Source: Tamarix chinensis
Lineage: Eukaryota > Streptophyta > Magnoliopsida > Caryophyllales > Tamaricaceae
Reading direction: 5' to 3'
NCBI GenBank assembly: GCA_030549775.1
Contig: CM060174.1
Span: 95,744,132-95,808,131 of the forward strand
Length of the DNA stretch: 64,000 nt
Positions 11,201-23,589 of this stretch are shown in pieces. A model generated the notes under the pieces. That model was not told the origin of the DNA, did not search any database, and saw only the letters and a list, made by a program, of their open reading frames with translations. The first letter of the stretch is position 1; every line of letters begins with the position of its first letter. The position numbers and the translations under genes were made by a program.

Positions 11201-13347
11201 AATTAAAATAGTTTAATTTATAAAATAATAGAATGTAATATTTTTGGGTAATAAATTTATTTAATAATTTAATTTAATATAATTAAATATACGGGTTTGA
11301 AAAGGATAATTTTAGTAAAATATTGGTTTGGAAAATTATTTAAATAAAAAGAGTATGATAAAATAAAAAAATATTTATTTTAATTTATCAAATATTCCTA
11401 TCCAAATTTATATACTTAAAAATCCATAAAATAATTAAATTAAATAATTTTAAAAGCTAATTTATCCTATATAAAAGCTATTTATTAAATTTCATATTTT
11501 TTAAAATTTTGGGGGATTACACTAAGGTACACCCGATCATATTGGTGCACGACGGTAACAGAATACCCGTACTCTAGAACCTAGGGACATAGCGGTATGC
11601 CTGGTCATACTGATGTACATAGGCAACACATTGTCCTCCAACCTCAGTCACCTAATCCTTAAGTATCGATACCCCCTATAGGATCTGTAGGCCACCTATA
11701 GAGTAGATAATGGCCTTGCTGGGGCACATAGGCACACTAGCGAGCCAACTCAAACAAGAGATAACACCTCATCTCTAGGGTGGCTAACCTTAGAGAGAAA
11801 TCATTCCCAAACTCGAGATCTTATATTTTAAGTATTAATATTTTATGAGGTGATCACACACATTTCATACCGTACAATCATTTCCATTTCCATACTCAAC
11901 CATTTTTTATTATTTTCAATTATTCAAATAAACCCTAAGGTCACAGTTTATGCCAAAGTCAAAATCAATTATAAGGTTAACCTATAAAAAATCTAAGGCC
12001 ATCCTATGTCCAATTATTCACATTAGGTACATCAGGTTGAAAATGACCAAAATGCCCTAAAAACCCTAATTTCATCATTTTTATGCAACTCCTTACCAAA
12101 CATTATTATCATGATAAATTTGTCATGAAAAGGCTAAAAGATAATTATTCACAATATTTTAGCACATCGGTGATTTTTACGATTTAGCGATTAACTATAC
12201 TTTCCACTTTTCATGCATTTATTGAGTTGCACCCTCAAAATCCTAATCATTCATTCTTCACGTGTCACACATTCCATGCATCCTATATATATATATTAAG
12301 CATAATATGACATTTAATAAGGTAATATTAGCATGGTACATGTAGGAAAAAATCTCTAACCCTAGAACATGCGAAAAACAATTATCGTATTCTAACCCTA
12401 ATCGGACATATATATTTTTATGCTATTTATATCAATCTTAAATACCATGTAATGATAATCATGGATTACTTATCATGGAATTTACATCCTCACTTGATGA
12501 GCATACAACCCTAGAAATACCCTATACATGCATACGTAAACCATACAATATATTACTCATGCATATACTTCGCTTTCAATAATCATGTGTATCATTTATA
12601 TAACATGTTATCATTTTATTATGCGTGTCATAATGCTTGAAGAATATAAAACCCTATCATGATTATAGGTCTAAACAATCATAGCATGCTCGCATATAAA
12701 TTCTACTGCCTTATGAGTGATTGGATTTATCTAAATCTAAGTTAACACAAAAGCACCAAAAACCATCTCAAATATTACCTAATAAATTAATATCCAATAA
12801 TACATACTAGTATTTAATATAAAATAATATTAACTCAAAATTAATTAAACTAACTCAAGAAAAACTAACCAACTAAAATAAGGTAGCAAGGAAACTAACC
12901 AAAACTCACGAAACAAGGAGGGAGGAACCGACAGAAGTTGCAGGGAAGGAGAGGAGGGGTAATAGTGGTGTTGTGTGTTGTTGAGGGGTAGGAACGGTAG
13001 TAAATGCTGCGGCAAGGGTGGGTTAGTTTAGTAAATTTATTATAGGTTAGGGGTAAATTATTTAGGTAAAGATTTAGGGTAAAATATTTGGGTAAAAATT
13101 ATCCACTTACTTAAATAGGTTTATTTGACGAAACAAATACCGGTTACGACCCAAACCTAGGTTTAAATTTTAATATACACCCTCTAGCATATTTTATCAT
13201 AATTAAATTTTGTAACTAATAAGTCGTAATAATATTACATATATTAATAATATATTTAATATCAAATATCCTTAAATAATTATTATAACTAATACACATA
13301 ATTACCAGTTATAATTAGAGTTTCTAAAAATGGGGTATTACATGAAT

Positions 13348-16067
13348 AGTTATTTCAGTAGATGAAGATAGAATTATATCCTTGGTGTAATAATTTCTCT
13401 TCATTATTTTTTTTGTGAAGTTGATGCACCATAAAGTGCTACATAAGTGGAGTAACAAGTCATTTGATGGGTTTTAAATTTTTTTGAAAGAATCTATTCC
13501 AGATAGAAATATCTTTCCCATATCACATAATGATGCTAAGAAGATGATGTATTAGTTAGTCTAGGGTATAATTCCATTCACGTATATATGTATGAGTGTG
13601 CCTTATATTGGAAAGAAAATGCTGATAGAGAAAGTTGTCTAGTGTATGATACTTATCAGTGTGTTGATTTTGGAACAACTGGGAAGAAAGTCCCTCATAA
13701 AGTGTTGGGTAATTTCCTTTGACATAGAGGCTACAAATATTGTGTGTTTGTATACATAAGACATAAGACACATGAATGAGTGATACAAAGATTCGAGGGT
13801 GTAATGCCATCCAGTTGATGGATAAACATAGAAATAATTTGATAATAATCATCTGATATTTGATACAGATCCACATAATGTTTGTTTCAGGCTAGAAATA
13901 TGTAGTTATAATCCTTTTGGCATGAGTAACAATTATAGTATGTGGTCTATAATCTTGACCACATATAATTTGCCTCTATAGGGGTGCATGAAATATCCAT
14001 TCTTCATGTTGTCCTTGTTGATTATTGGTCAGCATGATCCTTCAAAGTACATAAATGCATTCCTAAGGCCTCTTGTTATTATTTGAGAGATTTGTGGGTG
14101 TTATGGGTCAACACAAAATATGCAATTGAAAATAAAGTATTTAGAATGCATGTTACATTATTGTGGACCATAAATGATTTTCCAACTTAGTCTTATCTCT
14201 CAAGTTGGAGTGGGGCAGGCTATAAAGCATGCCTTAATTGTAATGAAAATACCCCTTATGTTAGGTTAAGGGATAAGATAGGATATATTGGTCATCGTCG
14301 ATTTCTTCCAACCAATCATCCAATGCATAGAAGTAAAAATTTTGGTAGTAAATTTGAAAGAAGAGGCCGAGGGCTGAAATTATCAGCTAGTGATATAATG
14401 GCGCAATTGATTCGTGTAATAAATGATACCCTTGAGAAGCATCCTAACACTTTGAAGAGGAATAAAGGTGATGTTGCATTGAATTGGAAAAAGAAGAGAA
14501 TCTTTTATGATTTGGTGTATTGATCCTCGAATTTGCTGAAACATAATTTGGATGAGATGCATATTGAAAAGATTGTTTTTAGCAATTTGATTTGGACATT
14601 ACTTGGTATTGTAGAATCAAAGGGCATTGATAAATTAAAGGTGTGATTTGGCCGATATAAATATCAAACATGAATTGCATTTGGATTATGAGAGGGATAA
14701 ATTGATGAAGCTTGTTGCAGAGTATAATGACCGAAAGACTTTTTGAGGTTCTTAAAGGATGTGAGATTTTTGGATTTTATGCAGGAAATTTGAGGAAGAC
14801 TATCACTTACAATGATAACAAATTAATCGGATTGAAATTGTAAGACTATCATATTATAACACAACGGTTATTGACAGTTGGTGTTCGTCTGATTCTAAAT
14901 AGATGGATTGCCAACACCCTTATTGATTTGAGTAACTCCTTCACTTAGAAATGTGTAAGGACACTTCATTTGTCTGATCTAGAGAAAGCTGAAGAATAAG
15001 TGATTGTGTTATTGTGCAAGTTGGCATGCATATTTCTTCCATCTTTCTTTAGCATTTTGGTCCATCTTATAGTGCATTTACCTGAAGAAGCAAGAATGAG
15101 GGGGTTGTTCATGGTAGGTGTATATATCCTATTAAGAGAGAATTGGAAGAGGTGAAGGAGTGCATTAATTAGGTGCAACTAGAAGGTTCGATCGTTGAAG
15201 GTTTTGTGGTTAATGAAGCGGCGCCATTTTGTTCTATGCACTTTGAAGGAGTTGAGACAAGATTCAACTTATAGGAAATAAATGAATATATTGTTGTGCA
15301 AGAGTGTTAGTTGTCTGTATTCCATCTCAAGTCTGTCCCATCGGCCAAAAAAATTTATTAAGATGTCAATTGACAAGTTGAATGAGATTCATTGGTACAT
15401 TCTTAATAATTACTCTAAGATACAGACATACTTGGAGTGAGTGTATATCATTAACCGCTTATGATATTAATATATGTCATTATTAATTAATGCTGCATAT
15501 GATTAAAATATCATTTTTTATAGCGAACATTTGAATGATAGTTTCTAATGTGATGTTAATTTGCATGAAATTCATATGAAAGAGTTTATGGAATGGTTTA
15601 GCTCAAAGGTAATTTTTTATATCATTAAAATTTAAACAAATTTTATCTTACTATCAAATGTGCCAACTATGTGAGATGGGATCACTCGAATGCACTAGTG
15701 AATTGTTCTCCTTGTCTAATCATCCACATGATGTGGTGCTAACTTATTGCAGTTGCGTGATTAATGGAGTTGAATATTTAGCACATAATAGGGATTTCAG
15801 CAGAAGTACACAAAACAGTGGTGTATTTGTCCCTAGTATCGATAATGAATGTTTTTATGGACAACTTCAAACTTAATATTTAGGTATGTTGGTGGCAACA
15901 GTGATGAGGTTGATGTTGTTGAACTCGAGAGAAGTGAAGATAACGACCCTATGAATGAGATGAGTGACTTCATGGTTGATGATGTACTTGATCGTGAAGA
16001 ATTTTTGGATAGTGTTGAAGAACAACAAGCTATTAATGATAGTGATAGTATTTATAATTTTGACTAG
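13348..16067 (+). pseudogene. CACTA (En/Spm) TNP2-type transposase, main part, decayed
   Basis: Read across frameshifts and stops, the segment keeps the TNP2 order: 'FFVKLMHHKVLHKWSNKSFD' near 13405-13470, 'SYNPFGMSNNYSMW' and 'YPFFMLSLLI' near 13910-14020, and 'LLWTINDFP' near 14160. These are followed by a 'GHRRFLP' block and a conserved 'RNKGD..LNWKKKRIFYDL' block (14290-14520), then 'DEMHIEKI'. A segment like the plant transposon domain DUF4218 ('VHLIVHLPEEA') lies near 15060. The two open frames at 15658-15876 and 15849-16067 are the C-terminal part. Many stops make it non-functional. In-frame stops (for example just after 14520) and element A's insertion break the frame. Confidence 0.8.
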
Positions 16068-16248
16068 TGTGTATTGATATTATTGTTTTAACTTTTTAAT
16101 GAACTTAAATTATTACATATTGAATTTATTTTAAATTATCTTAAATTATTTGTTTATGTTCACATTAAATATTTAAAATATCACGTAATCCACTATTGTT
16201 AGTTATAATTATCTTTATTCATGCCATACATTATGACAGGATATCACG

Positions 16249-17728
16249 ATGGAGATGGAGGATCCTCCTCGTTGCTCTAGCATATTTCCATCATCTTGTG
16301 AGTTAGTTAATATCATTTAATTTTATATATTAAATCAATATATTAAAATTTGATCATATCAATAATAATAAGCTATATATTTTGCATAGTGTCTCCGACA
16401 AGGCCTAAAGTAAATTATCAAAAGTCTAGAAGTTTGGATATGAAATGAGAATTTGACAAAAACGGTTGTAGAAAATACAAGCTCGAATTAGCTGAACATG
16501 TTGGCACATCAACTTATTGGTGATTTAGCATTCCTATTCACCCAATTTATTAGTAATGATATTGAGAAGTTATTTCCTTTTGATCATCAATCATTACAAT
16601 CTCTTTCAAAGCATGATAGAGATAGAATACTCCCTTTAGCTGAGGTAATGAGTATAATCTTTTAATTTTAAATATCATATACTGCATTTAATTAATGTGT
16701 TGTTACCTTTCATTAATTTATGTAGGAATGTTTAGATTTGAAAGGGTGGAAGTGATATTCACTTTCACCTTATGTTAGTGTTGGTTTGGAAAGGTTGATG
16801 GTGGATACGTACTAGAATAGGAGGAGTAAGTTGAAGCAATTTTACAACAACAACCCAACATAAAGGCTTACTAAAATCAATAAAAGTAATTGGAAAAGAT
16901 TAATAGAGTACTGGAATGATCCCAAAGTTAAGTTACTACGGTAATTGTAAGTTAACATTTTTTTATTATATAATTTTTTTTACTAATATAAGTGATATTT
17001 ATACATGCTAGGTCTATTGTGAATAAATCTAATAGGGCGAAGCAATTAAATCCAAGCTTTCACAACTATACTTTAATATCTATGTATCATTATAAGAAGG
17101 TGTATGAAAACTATAATTATAATTATTAATTATAGTCTTATAGATATGTTAATTTATTTTTAATAAATATTATAGGTCAACCCTCAAACTAAAAAAGTCT
17201 TAAGTGAAATCGAAACTTGCAAGGAGATGCACCAAAGGGATGGAAAATGGGTCACTCTTTTAGCAAATGAACAATCTGTTAGTATAATAACGTTTATTAA
17301 TACATTTTTATATGTTATTTATTAATTTTTATTATAAATTATCTAACTTATTTTTTTATATATAGAATGAGATGTTAAAGCTTTGAAAATAATATATATG
17401 TCCTAAAGTGAAGTAAGAAACACTGATTGTGGTCCTTCAGATCCATCAAATGCCCAAACAACCCTTAAAGGTGCTTGGTACTTGTTGAGGACTTAGAAAA
17501 GGAATTGGTTGAGAATCAAAAGGGTCAGAAAATACGACTTCAAGCTTTCCAATGTAGCCAACACCACCTATTGATCCTCAAATTGAATAATTGGAGTCTA
17601 CTCTTCAGAGATAAGATGAGGTTATTATCCAATATGGAGCTGCTATAAAAAGAATGGAAGAATTTATATCTCAAAATAGTCAGAAGGATTGCCAAGGAGA
17701 TAACTCAAACATGGAGGATGCTACTTGA
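16249..17728 (+). pseudogene. Second CACTA gene (TNPA / Transposase_24-like), decayed
   Basis: A short first exon starts 'MEMEDPPRCSS' at 16249, about 180 bp after the TNP2 remnant, as in many plant CACTA elements. Further on there is a motif like Transposase_24: 'cake' residues are not conserved, but the pattern 'KEMHQRDGKWV' near 17220-17260 fits the 'THTKKDG.WV' core. A C-terminal 'Q...QYGAA..RMEEFI' helical segment lies near 17620-17670. Frames are broken and introns are expected. The assignment rests mainly on its position and this core, so it is less secure than TNP2. Confidence 0.5.
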
Positions 17729-18741
17729 ATTTTATATCTTTAATTTTGGATGATACTTTCATTTTTGTACTCTTATAGCTTTTATATTTGCTAGGACACT
17801 TTTACAACTATCATGTTTCTATATTTATTAATATAATATATTCTATTTTTAGGTAGATAATTTTAATTTTATTCAAATTTTAAGTATTCTCCATATACAG
17901 TTAAAAAAATAATTTTTTTAAAAGTTTGTTATTGTAGCTCTGTGCATTTTTAAAAATTCAAAATTTGCCATTACTATTGCTCTTTATAGCCATGACATGC
18001 TATGTTTTGAGAAAAATTAAAATTTTAAAAACATTTTGTGACTATAGAGAGGTAAAGCGATGATACTATCATAATTGTTGTATATGCTAGAGCAATAACA
18101 TATTGTCAAAGTTGAAAAGACCTTCACCGTGGATTGAAAAGGGTCCAAACCAAAAACCAAAATTAATAAGATTATAAACAATTGAGGATTCAATCACAAG
18201 ACAGAACAATTGAGGGAAAAGTAGAGATATTTATTCATGCTCTTGTATAATTACAAGATGATTACATTAATCAATCAATCAATTAACAAATTTATAATTC
18301 TCTAGTCAATGGATAATTCTATGGAGAATAAGAAGAAATTGGGTCGCATAACTTGATGGCTAAGGTTCTCTCATATATCTTTTATACTATAAAAATACTA
18401 TAGGACAAACAACATGTTTCAAAAATAAAGGAAAAACATGATTTGTGCCCCCTATGTTAATTTACTTACTGTCGGCTTTTTACCCAAAAACACATCAAAA
18501 TAATGTGAGAAAACATATTCCATGTTTCTCATAAACCCCAAATATTAACCCCAAACTTCTCTACTACCTGTATGAACCAATACGATGTTATGTCATGCAT
18601 CAAATACCTAGTCAAAGCTCACACGAGCCTATAATGACAACCATATAGTAATATCATGTCGCCGCTAAATATCAATAGCGATGACATTCGAAATTTCAAC
18701 AGCAACATATGCCACCGTTGTAAACCTATTTTGTAGTAGTG
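17729..18741 (+). mobile_element. CACTA 3' subterminal region and candidate terminus
   Basis: The stretch ends 'ttttgtagtagtg' at 18741. The reverse complement begins CACTACTACAAAA, a typical CACTA terminus. It is preceded by a GC-richer subterminal block with 'gtcgccgctaaatatcaatagcgatgac', which is an internal inverted repeat. The following trinucleotide is AGT, so the left end of the transposon should be AGT-CACTA. I did not find that left end in 1-5280, so the 5' terminus is missing or decayed. The middle of this stretch (18110-18540) is unassigned. Confidence 0.5.
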
Positions 18742-20623
18742 AGTCCATAGAGAGATAGAGATATCTATATGACCATACCCCATACCAATTTGGTTATTCG
18801 CTCACTAGAGACAAGTGCATTAAAATTAGTAAGCACTAATCACTTGCAAAACAAGGTGGATTTACTCATGAAAATAAGCAATACCTATGAAAAGAATAAT
18901 CAGTATGCTACGTAATATAATCATACCTAGGTTACATAGTCATATAGAGGGATAAACGAGCACAATAACACGATATAAGATAATATTGATTCTAAAAGCC
19001 CATTATTCTCTACAATCATAATCCATATTTATATTTATTCAGGGGCCCAATTACTTTTAATCCAATGAAATGAATTGAAACACCTCTCGGGAAAAAACAC
19101 ACCTAAATCACTATTATCTTCTAGTAAAATGAACCTAGAATATATTAGAGTAACATGCTCACTATTATTAAAACCGGTGAAATGATATGAAGCACCTTTC
19201 AGGATAAAATGATCCTGAGCCACTATTATCGTTTGGTGAAACGAACACAGCACCTCCGCCCTAACTCATGTAATATTTCACTTTAAGTGATCAATATCTT
19301 ATTAATTATTGCTTATATTAATATCATATTATGATTTATGTTGATCTTGGGAATCTCATTATTTTTAAACCAATGGAGCAGTCTAGAATACCTCTTATGA
19401 AAAAACACACTTAAGCCATTATTATCGTTTGGTGGAACTAACATACAACACTTTAGCTTCGGCTCATATAATCGTATTCATAATGGTATATCTCCATATC
19501 CTTGCCCATAAACACATATAAGTATGCAAGGCACAAAATACATCTTAACATAAACATTTGAAACACATAAAATACAACCACATGAATGTTGATACATTTT
19601 CCAAGGAAAAGGTGAAATCCCTCTTAAGAAATCCAAATTTTCATAAGTTAACCATAACCTCTCCCATGGTAATCATTTTATCACCAAATTCCATACCCAC
19701 CCTTAAAATATTATTATTGAGAACATACCAAAAAAATAAAATTTTCAATCTAACATCTTATATATGCAATAATAACCTACCTTTAATATTATTATTCGAC
19801 TTTCTCCACAAAATCTTAATTTCACAAATAAATTATAACTTTTCCCAAGAGACTCATATAACCACAAAATTTAATATACCTACCTAAAATTCCAATATCA
19901 ACAACATATCTAAAAATCAATGTTAAAATTCAATATTTCACATATGTGATAATAATCTCACACCTAAGGTTACTATTTCCACTTAAGGCCACTTTTCTCA
20001 TTTATTAAACTTAAACCATTCATATTTACTCCCAACATTCCACATAACATAATTAACATATTTTAAACAAATTATCACATTTAAATACCAAAAATTCTAT
20101 TTTTAACCCATATTACCCAAATTACCCTTAAGGTAGTTAAAATATCCATATTTCCACAAAACCTTACGAGTCTCAATATGAATGACCTCTCAACCTCAAA
20201 TATATAATATCCTCATAAAAATATATAGCCACAATTATTTATATATATATAGATTCCACATATCTTGACTCATGCCAACCTACAATATGCATAAACATAT
20301 GCTTTCACATCTTTCTCACTTTTACATCATATGATACAAAATATGCATCACCATCATAAAAAAACTATCCATATAATAATTATAAACATGATATCACATA
20401 CAAATACACATATTGCACATAAAAGGCCTAGCTATGACATGTAATTATTATTAAAGCGTCTTTAGTCTCTAAGCATGTAAGACATACGACTCCTCCTCCA
20501 ATATCATTGGGATATCACCTAGAAGCAGAAAATAAAATAAAACTAGACTTATAAAAAATTAACCAAGGGAAACTAAAGAAAGGGAGGGGAGGGAAAATTA
20601 ATTGAAAAAGGTGGGTGGCTCAT
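18742..20623 (-). mobile_element. Element G (left part): old solo-LTR-like element
   Basis: This part shares landmarks with element C: 'gtatgctacgta' near 18905, and a CCACTATTAT-type array at 19040-19480 with variants such as 'ccattattatcgtttggtggaac'. It continues after the gypsy insertion to a right end at 27822 (GAGTATTACA). I could not fix its left end. The candidate target duplication from the right end is TATGC (27823-27827). The open frame at 19558-19887 is AT-rich and unrecognised. Confidence 0.55.
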
Positions 20624-21564
20624 TGATGCAAGAGCATCCTCACTTGACGATCACATTCTCGTCATTAATTTTTCTAAATTTGAGAGTCACAAAACTCTCC
20701 TTGATTGGAAAAATTAATCACTCCTAAAAAAAATTAGCCATGCAAACCATGTCAACATTTTACCACAAAAAAAAAAACACCCAATAAATGAGCCACCTTT
20801 AGCCACTTTTTTCCTCTACTTTTCCCACCCTTTTTAGTCTATTTTCTTATATTAATTTAGCTCCAAAAAAATCCATAAAACGCATCCCATTATGCACCCA
20901 TAATAGCCACACAAAAAAATCACAATTCCCTCTCAAGTTATATGTCAAGTTTTTTTCAGCACTTGGAAAGAACAATATCGATTTTTAGGAAGAACAAGGA
21001 AGACTAGAAGGTATTCCTTACTCCTTTTTGTCTCTTAAAAGTTTAAAATAGTATTTTTATCTTTCATTGTGAGTCAATTGGCATCTACATAATTTAGACA
21101 TGTGCTAGGAAGATCCTTGTATTTGAAAATCTGCACAAACATACCTTACCATGACTAAAACTCACTGTTAGTATATTAGGTAGATTTCTTCATTTGTTTT
21201 AGCTCAAATCGCATGTATTAGTTGGCTAAGTTGTAACCTTTAATCATACACTTCATCAATAAATGCCAAGGAGAGAATGAAATAGAACACAACTTGTTTT
21301 TGGATGCAACATATCCTCTCTAAAAATCAAGAATCCTCCTTTCTAACTCAAGTGTAAGAGTTTAAAGTTTGTAAAAATCTTCCAAGATTTATCTTAAGAG
21401 TTTATACCTTAGGTGGTTTTTATAAGTATTGATTCAATGAGTTACCAAGATTCAAATTTATTTCCTCAAATCTCTCCCCATTCTTCTCTTTGATTTTCGA
21501 TTGTTCTCAATCAAATTAGAACACCACCTCCTAACATGACCCAAGTTGGATCTCATATACATCA
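20624..21564 (+). repeat. 5' LTR of the gypsy element
   Basis: Starts TGATGCA and ends ...CATATACATCA. It is collinear with 26059-27003 and similar over its whole 941 bp. The right third is best conserved, for example 'gagtttataccttaggtggt' in both copies. Confidence 0.85.
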
Positions 21565-21567
21565 ACT

Positions 21568-21579
21568 TGCTATCAAAGC
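21568..21579 (+). other. Primer-binding site (initiator Met tRNA type)
   Basis: TGCTATCAAAGC lies 3 nt after the 5' LTR. It differs at two positions from TGGTATCAGAGC, the usual plant site complementary to the 3' end of initiator methionine tRNA. Confidence 0.7.
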
Positions 21580-21728
21580 TTAGGTTGCAGCAATTTAGGT
21601 CTTGTTTTTATCTTCCATCATCATTTTCGAAACCAAACACACACACACACACACACAAATTCTGAACCAAAAACCCCATTGTATTCGAGCCCCAACCCAT
21701 TTTTTCCCTACCCTTAACCAAAATCATA

Positions 21729-23036
21729 TTGCTTTTAACCTTCCAAAATTTTCTTTTGTATTCAATGAGAGACCTCCCTTTACCAATAGGGTTGAGCCTT
21801 AAGGAGACAAATAATTTAAGGAAGGATGGAGCTATTGAGTCTCTTCAAAATAATATGAGAAGATTGCTTGATATTTTGGAAACCATAATCCCCAATATGA
21901 CCCAAGACACACACAAAAACACACCCCTAATTCAAGACCTCTATGGGGATGGTGAGCATGTTGGTAGTGAAGATCGAGAAGATTCATCCTCCAGTGATTC
22001 TTCTTTGGATCTAAGGATGAGGGAAAAAAAAGAGGAGAGAATTTTCATGATTTTAGGGTCTAGATCCTAGAGTTTGAAGGCAATCACAATTTTGAAGAAT
22101 TTTTAGAGTGGGAGTTGAGGTGTAGTAGATTGTTTGAGGATAAGGGCTATTCTGACACCAAAGCCTTTAAGGTGGAGGTTCTTAAGCTTAAAGGCCATGC
22201 CTCATTATACTGGGAGAACTTGGTTCATAAGAGGAGAGAAAAAGAAAAATCAAAAGTTAAATCTTGGTTAAAAATGAAGAAGTTTATGACAGAGAGATTC
22301 CTTTCTCCTTCTTTCACTTAAGACTTGTACAATAATATGTCCTCTTTAAAGTAAGGGTCATTGAGTGTAGAGGAGTACATTAAGGAGTTTGAAAAAATCG
22401 CTATAAGGCTCAGTTTGGATGATAGAGAAGGGTATACCATGTCTCAATTCCTTGGTGGTCTTAAACACGACATATCTAGGAAGGTGGAGATGCATAGGTT
22501 TTACATCTTATATGAGCTCTATCATTTAGCCATCAAGTTAGAAAAACATAGAAAGGAGAAGAGGTTCGGTAGGTATGGAGGTCCAAATAAGGGGGCTAGA
22601 ACCTCAAGATAGGTTCCTCCACCATTCAAAACCAATTCCACACCTTTGACTAAATATGTGAAGGGTAAGAGTGTGGCGGTTGAGAATCGAACCAAGAATG
22701 TTAGGTGTTTTAAATGTAAAGGTTTGGGGAACTATCAAAATGAGTGTCCTAATAAGAGGGTAATGACCATGGTGGATTTAGAGGAGGCCAACCAAGAGGA
22801 AAAAAATGAGGAAGAGGAGGATGATTCTACCTTAAATGGAGAGGAAGAGTATGCACCACCGAATATGGGAGAATCCTTGATGATTAGGAGGGTGTTGCAC
22901 ACTAAAAAGGTCGAATGTGATGAGTTCCAAAGAGAAAATATTTTTCAAATCAAGTCACCATACTTGGAAAAATATGTTCTCTTATTGTGGATGGAGATAG
23001 TTGTGTCAATGTTGCTTCTTGAACTTTGGTAGAGAA
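21729..23036 (+). pseudogene. gypsy gag and start of protease, decayed
   Basis: Three adjoining frames carry a Retrotrans_gag domain, with the motifs 'FLEWEL', 'ALYWE'-like 'ASLYWENL' and 'GSLSVEEYIKEFE'. Then comes a zinc knuckle at 22706-22747, C-x2-C-x4-N-x4-C, in which the histidine of the CCHC box is replaced by asparagine. The aspartic-protease region follows near 22985-23035 as 'VDGDSCVNVAS', close to the family's DGGSC signature, and is broken by a stop. Stops also break gag at 22068 and 22319. The protein would have formed the particle and cut the polyprotein. It is not functional here. Confidence 0.8.
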
Positions 23037-23589
23037 GCTTGGTCTTAATACTATAAAATGTGACAAACCATATAAGCTATAATGACTTAATGATGGTAAC
23101 ATAGAGGAGATGACCAAGCAAGTGAAGGTACCAATTTCCATAAGCAAGACCTATCAATATGAAGTGGTGTGTGATGTAGTTCCAATAGATTCTTGTCATT
23201 TGCATTTAGGGAGGCCATGACAATTTTATAAGAGTGTCCTACATGATGGAAGGAAGAACACCTATTGCTTCAAGTTTACCAAGAAGAAGATTGTATTCAC
23301 TCCTTTAGTTACTAGGCCTAGTCATACTGATATGAGTTGTAAAAAGTCCCTACTCATAGATGAAAATTGTCTAGATAAGACTATAGTAAAAGGGAAGGTA
23401 ATCTACTTATCGTTATTGTTAGAATATAATGAGGGAAATGTTTGTATTAAGCCAAGAGTTAGGGCATTGTTATAGGGGTTTGATGATATATTCCCTAATC
23501 ACCTATCCCATGTATTACACCCCATTGGAGGCATAGAGCACCAAATTGATTTTGTAATCGGTATTATACTCCCTAATAAGGTAGTTTAT

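Larger units (their letters stand above)
6495..11521 (-). mobile_element. Element B: 5.0-kb solo-LTR-like element nested in A
   Basis: The left end is TGTAACAACCCCAAAATTT and the right end is AAAATTTTGGGGGATTACA, so the ends are near mirror images. The flanking 5-bp duplication is CTAAG (6490-6494 and 11522-11526). The length is 5027 bp. Internal landmarks on the plus strand are a perfect hairpin at 6916-6935, a CCACTATTAT/CCGGTGG array at 7159-7545, a conserved 'accctag' block to about 8250, a degenerate ATTACC array at 8410-9310, and a purine-rich GC-rich domain at 9990-11200. No protein domain is recognisable. The minus orientation follows from similarity to D, whose promoter can be read. 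B's own CCAAT/TATA region near 9985-10000 is degenerate. Confidence 0.85.
5603..13342 (-). mobile_element. Element A: old solo-LTR-like element, split by element B
   Basis: The left end reads TTTAACACCCCCCATTTTTAG. The right end, reverse-complemented, reads TGTAATACCCCATTTTTAG. The flanks are a perfect 5-bp duplication, TGAAT (5598-5602 and 13343-13347). Without the nested element B and its duplicated target, the element is about 2.7 kb. It contains no transposase, gag or pol homology. It sits inside the CACTA transposase frame and so is younger than that transposon. The minus orientation is inferred from end similarity to element D. Its own parts are 5603-6494 and 11527-13342. The right part shows the family order: 'aaaccctaa' phrases, a purine-rich patch near 12900-13020, then an AT-rich tail. 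Confidence 0.8.

Noticed and set aside
13556..13876. 106-codon minus-strand frame
   Set aside because: It is the opposite strand of the CACTA TNP2 homology, which reads clearly on the plus strand.
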